Below are positions 63,909-64,000 of a stretch of DNA of 64,000 nt, in pieces. This stretch comes from Mermis nigrescens (taxonomy: Eukaryota; Nematoda; Enoplea; Mermithida; Mermithidae), in the NCBI GenBank assembly GCA_036768485.1, contig JAVLUZ010000343.1, positions 236,001 to 300,000 of the forward strand, read 5' to 3'. Every line of letters begins with the position of its first letter. Positions within the stretch are counted from its first letter, which is position 1. The notes under the pieces were generated by a model. The model ran no database searches. It saw only the letters and a program-made list of their open reading frames with translations, and was not told the DNA's origin. The position numbers and the translations under genes are program-made.

Positions 63909-64000
63909 TCTTTCTCAAATTTATGTCTCGCTCTGTATTACGCAATTTGCTCTAGTCGCTCTCTCCTCATCAACTAATGCCTGAAATCTCGCGTACAATT

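Overview
The window is nuclear DNA from an animal, most likely an invertebrate and plausibly an arthropod. It is AT-rich, its protein-coding genes are split by GT-AG introns, and most of the sequence is layered mobile-element debris: short inverted-repeat elements with 8-bp target duplications, foldback elements, decayed LINEs and minisatellites. I see no bacterial-type operons, rRNA or CRISPR array. The species cannot be told from the sequence.

Layout. 1-30,600 holds no host gene that I can support. It contains hAT-like MITEs with clear 8-bp duplications, a second MITE family (TAGTCTGTTTCAC ends), a (TA)n tract, two related blocks rich in TTTACAC/GTGTAAA motifs (about 8.9-11.7 kb and 15.5-19.1 kb), each preceded by a 0.76-0.79 kb element with long inverted repeats, a LINE fragment split by a 2.1-kb hAT-like insertion, a 59-bp minisatellite inside an inverted-repeat element (19.8-20.8 kb), and a 6.4-kb DNA transposon (21.7-28.07 kb) that carries a decayed transposon gene and a decayed CR1/jockey-like LINE.

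30,665-47,031 (+) is a TMEM120 gene. Ten exons can be placed with matching phases at every junction, giving a 350-residue multi-pass membrane protein. Its introns are packed with MITEs. 48,587-48,928 (+) is a DUF167/UPF0235 (human C15orf40-like) gene. 50,200 onward (+) is a secreted or lysosomal histidine acid phosphatase; five phase-0 exons cover the signal peptide, the RHGDR active-site loop and about the N-terminal half, and the remaining exons probably lie past the right edge. Its first intron holds a 4.26-kb TTAA-flanked palindromic foldback element.

The three host genes lie in one direction but have no evident shared pathway. The most unusual pattern is a GC hairpin (CGGCGC-TTC-GCGCCG and variants with paired changes in the stem), found about 25 times in 64 kb in several otherwise different repeat families, including inside the TMEM120 introns.
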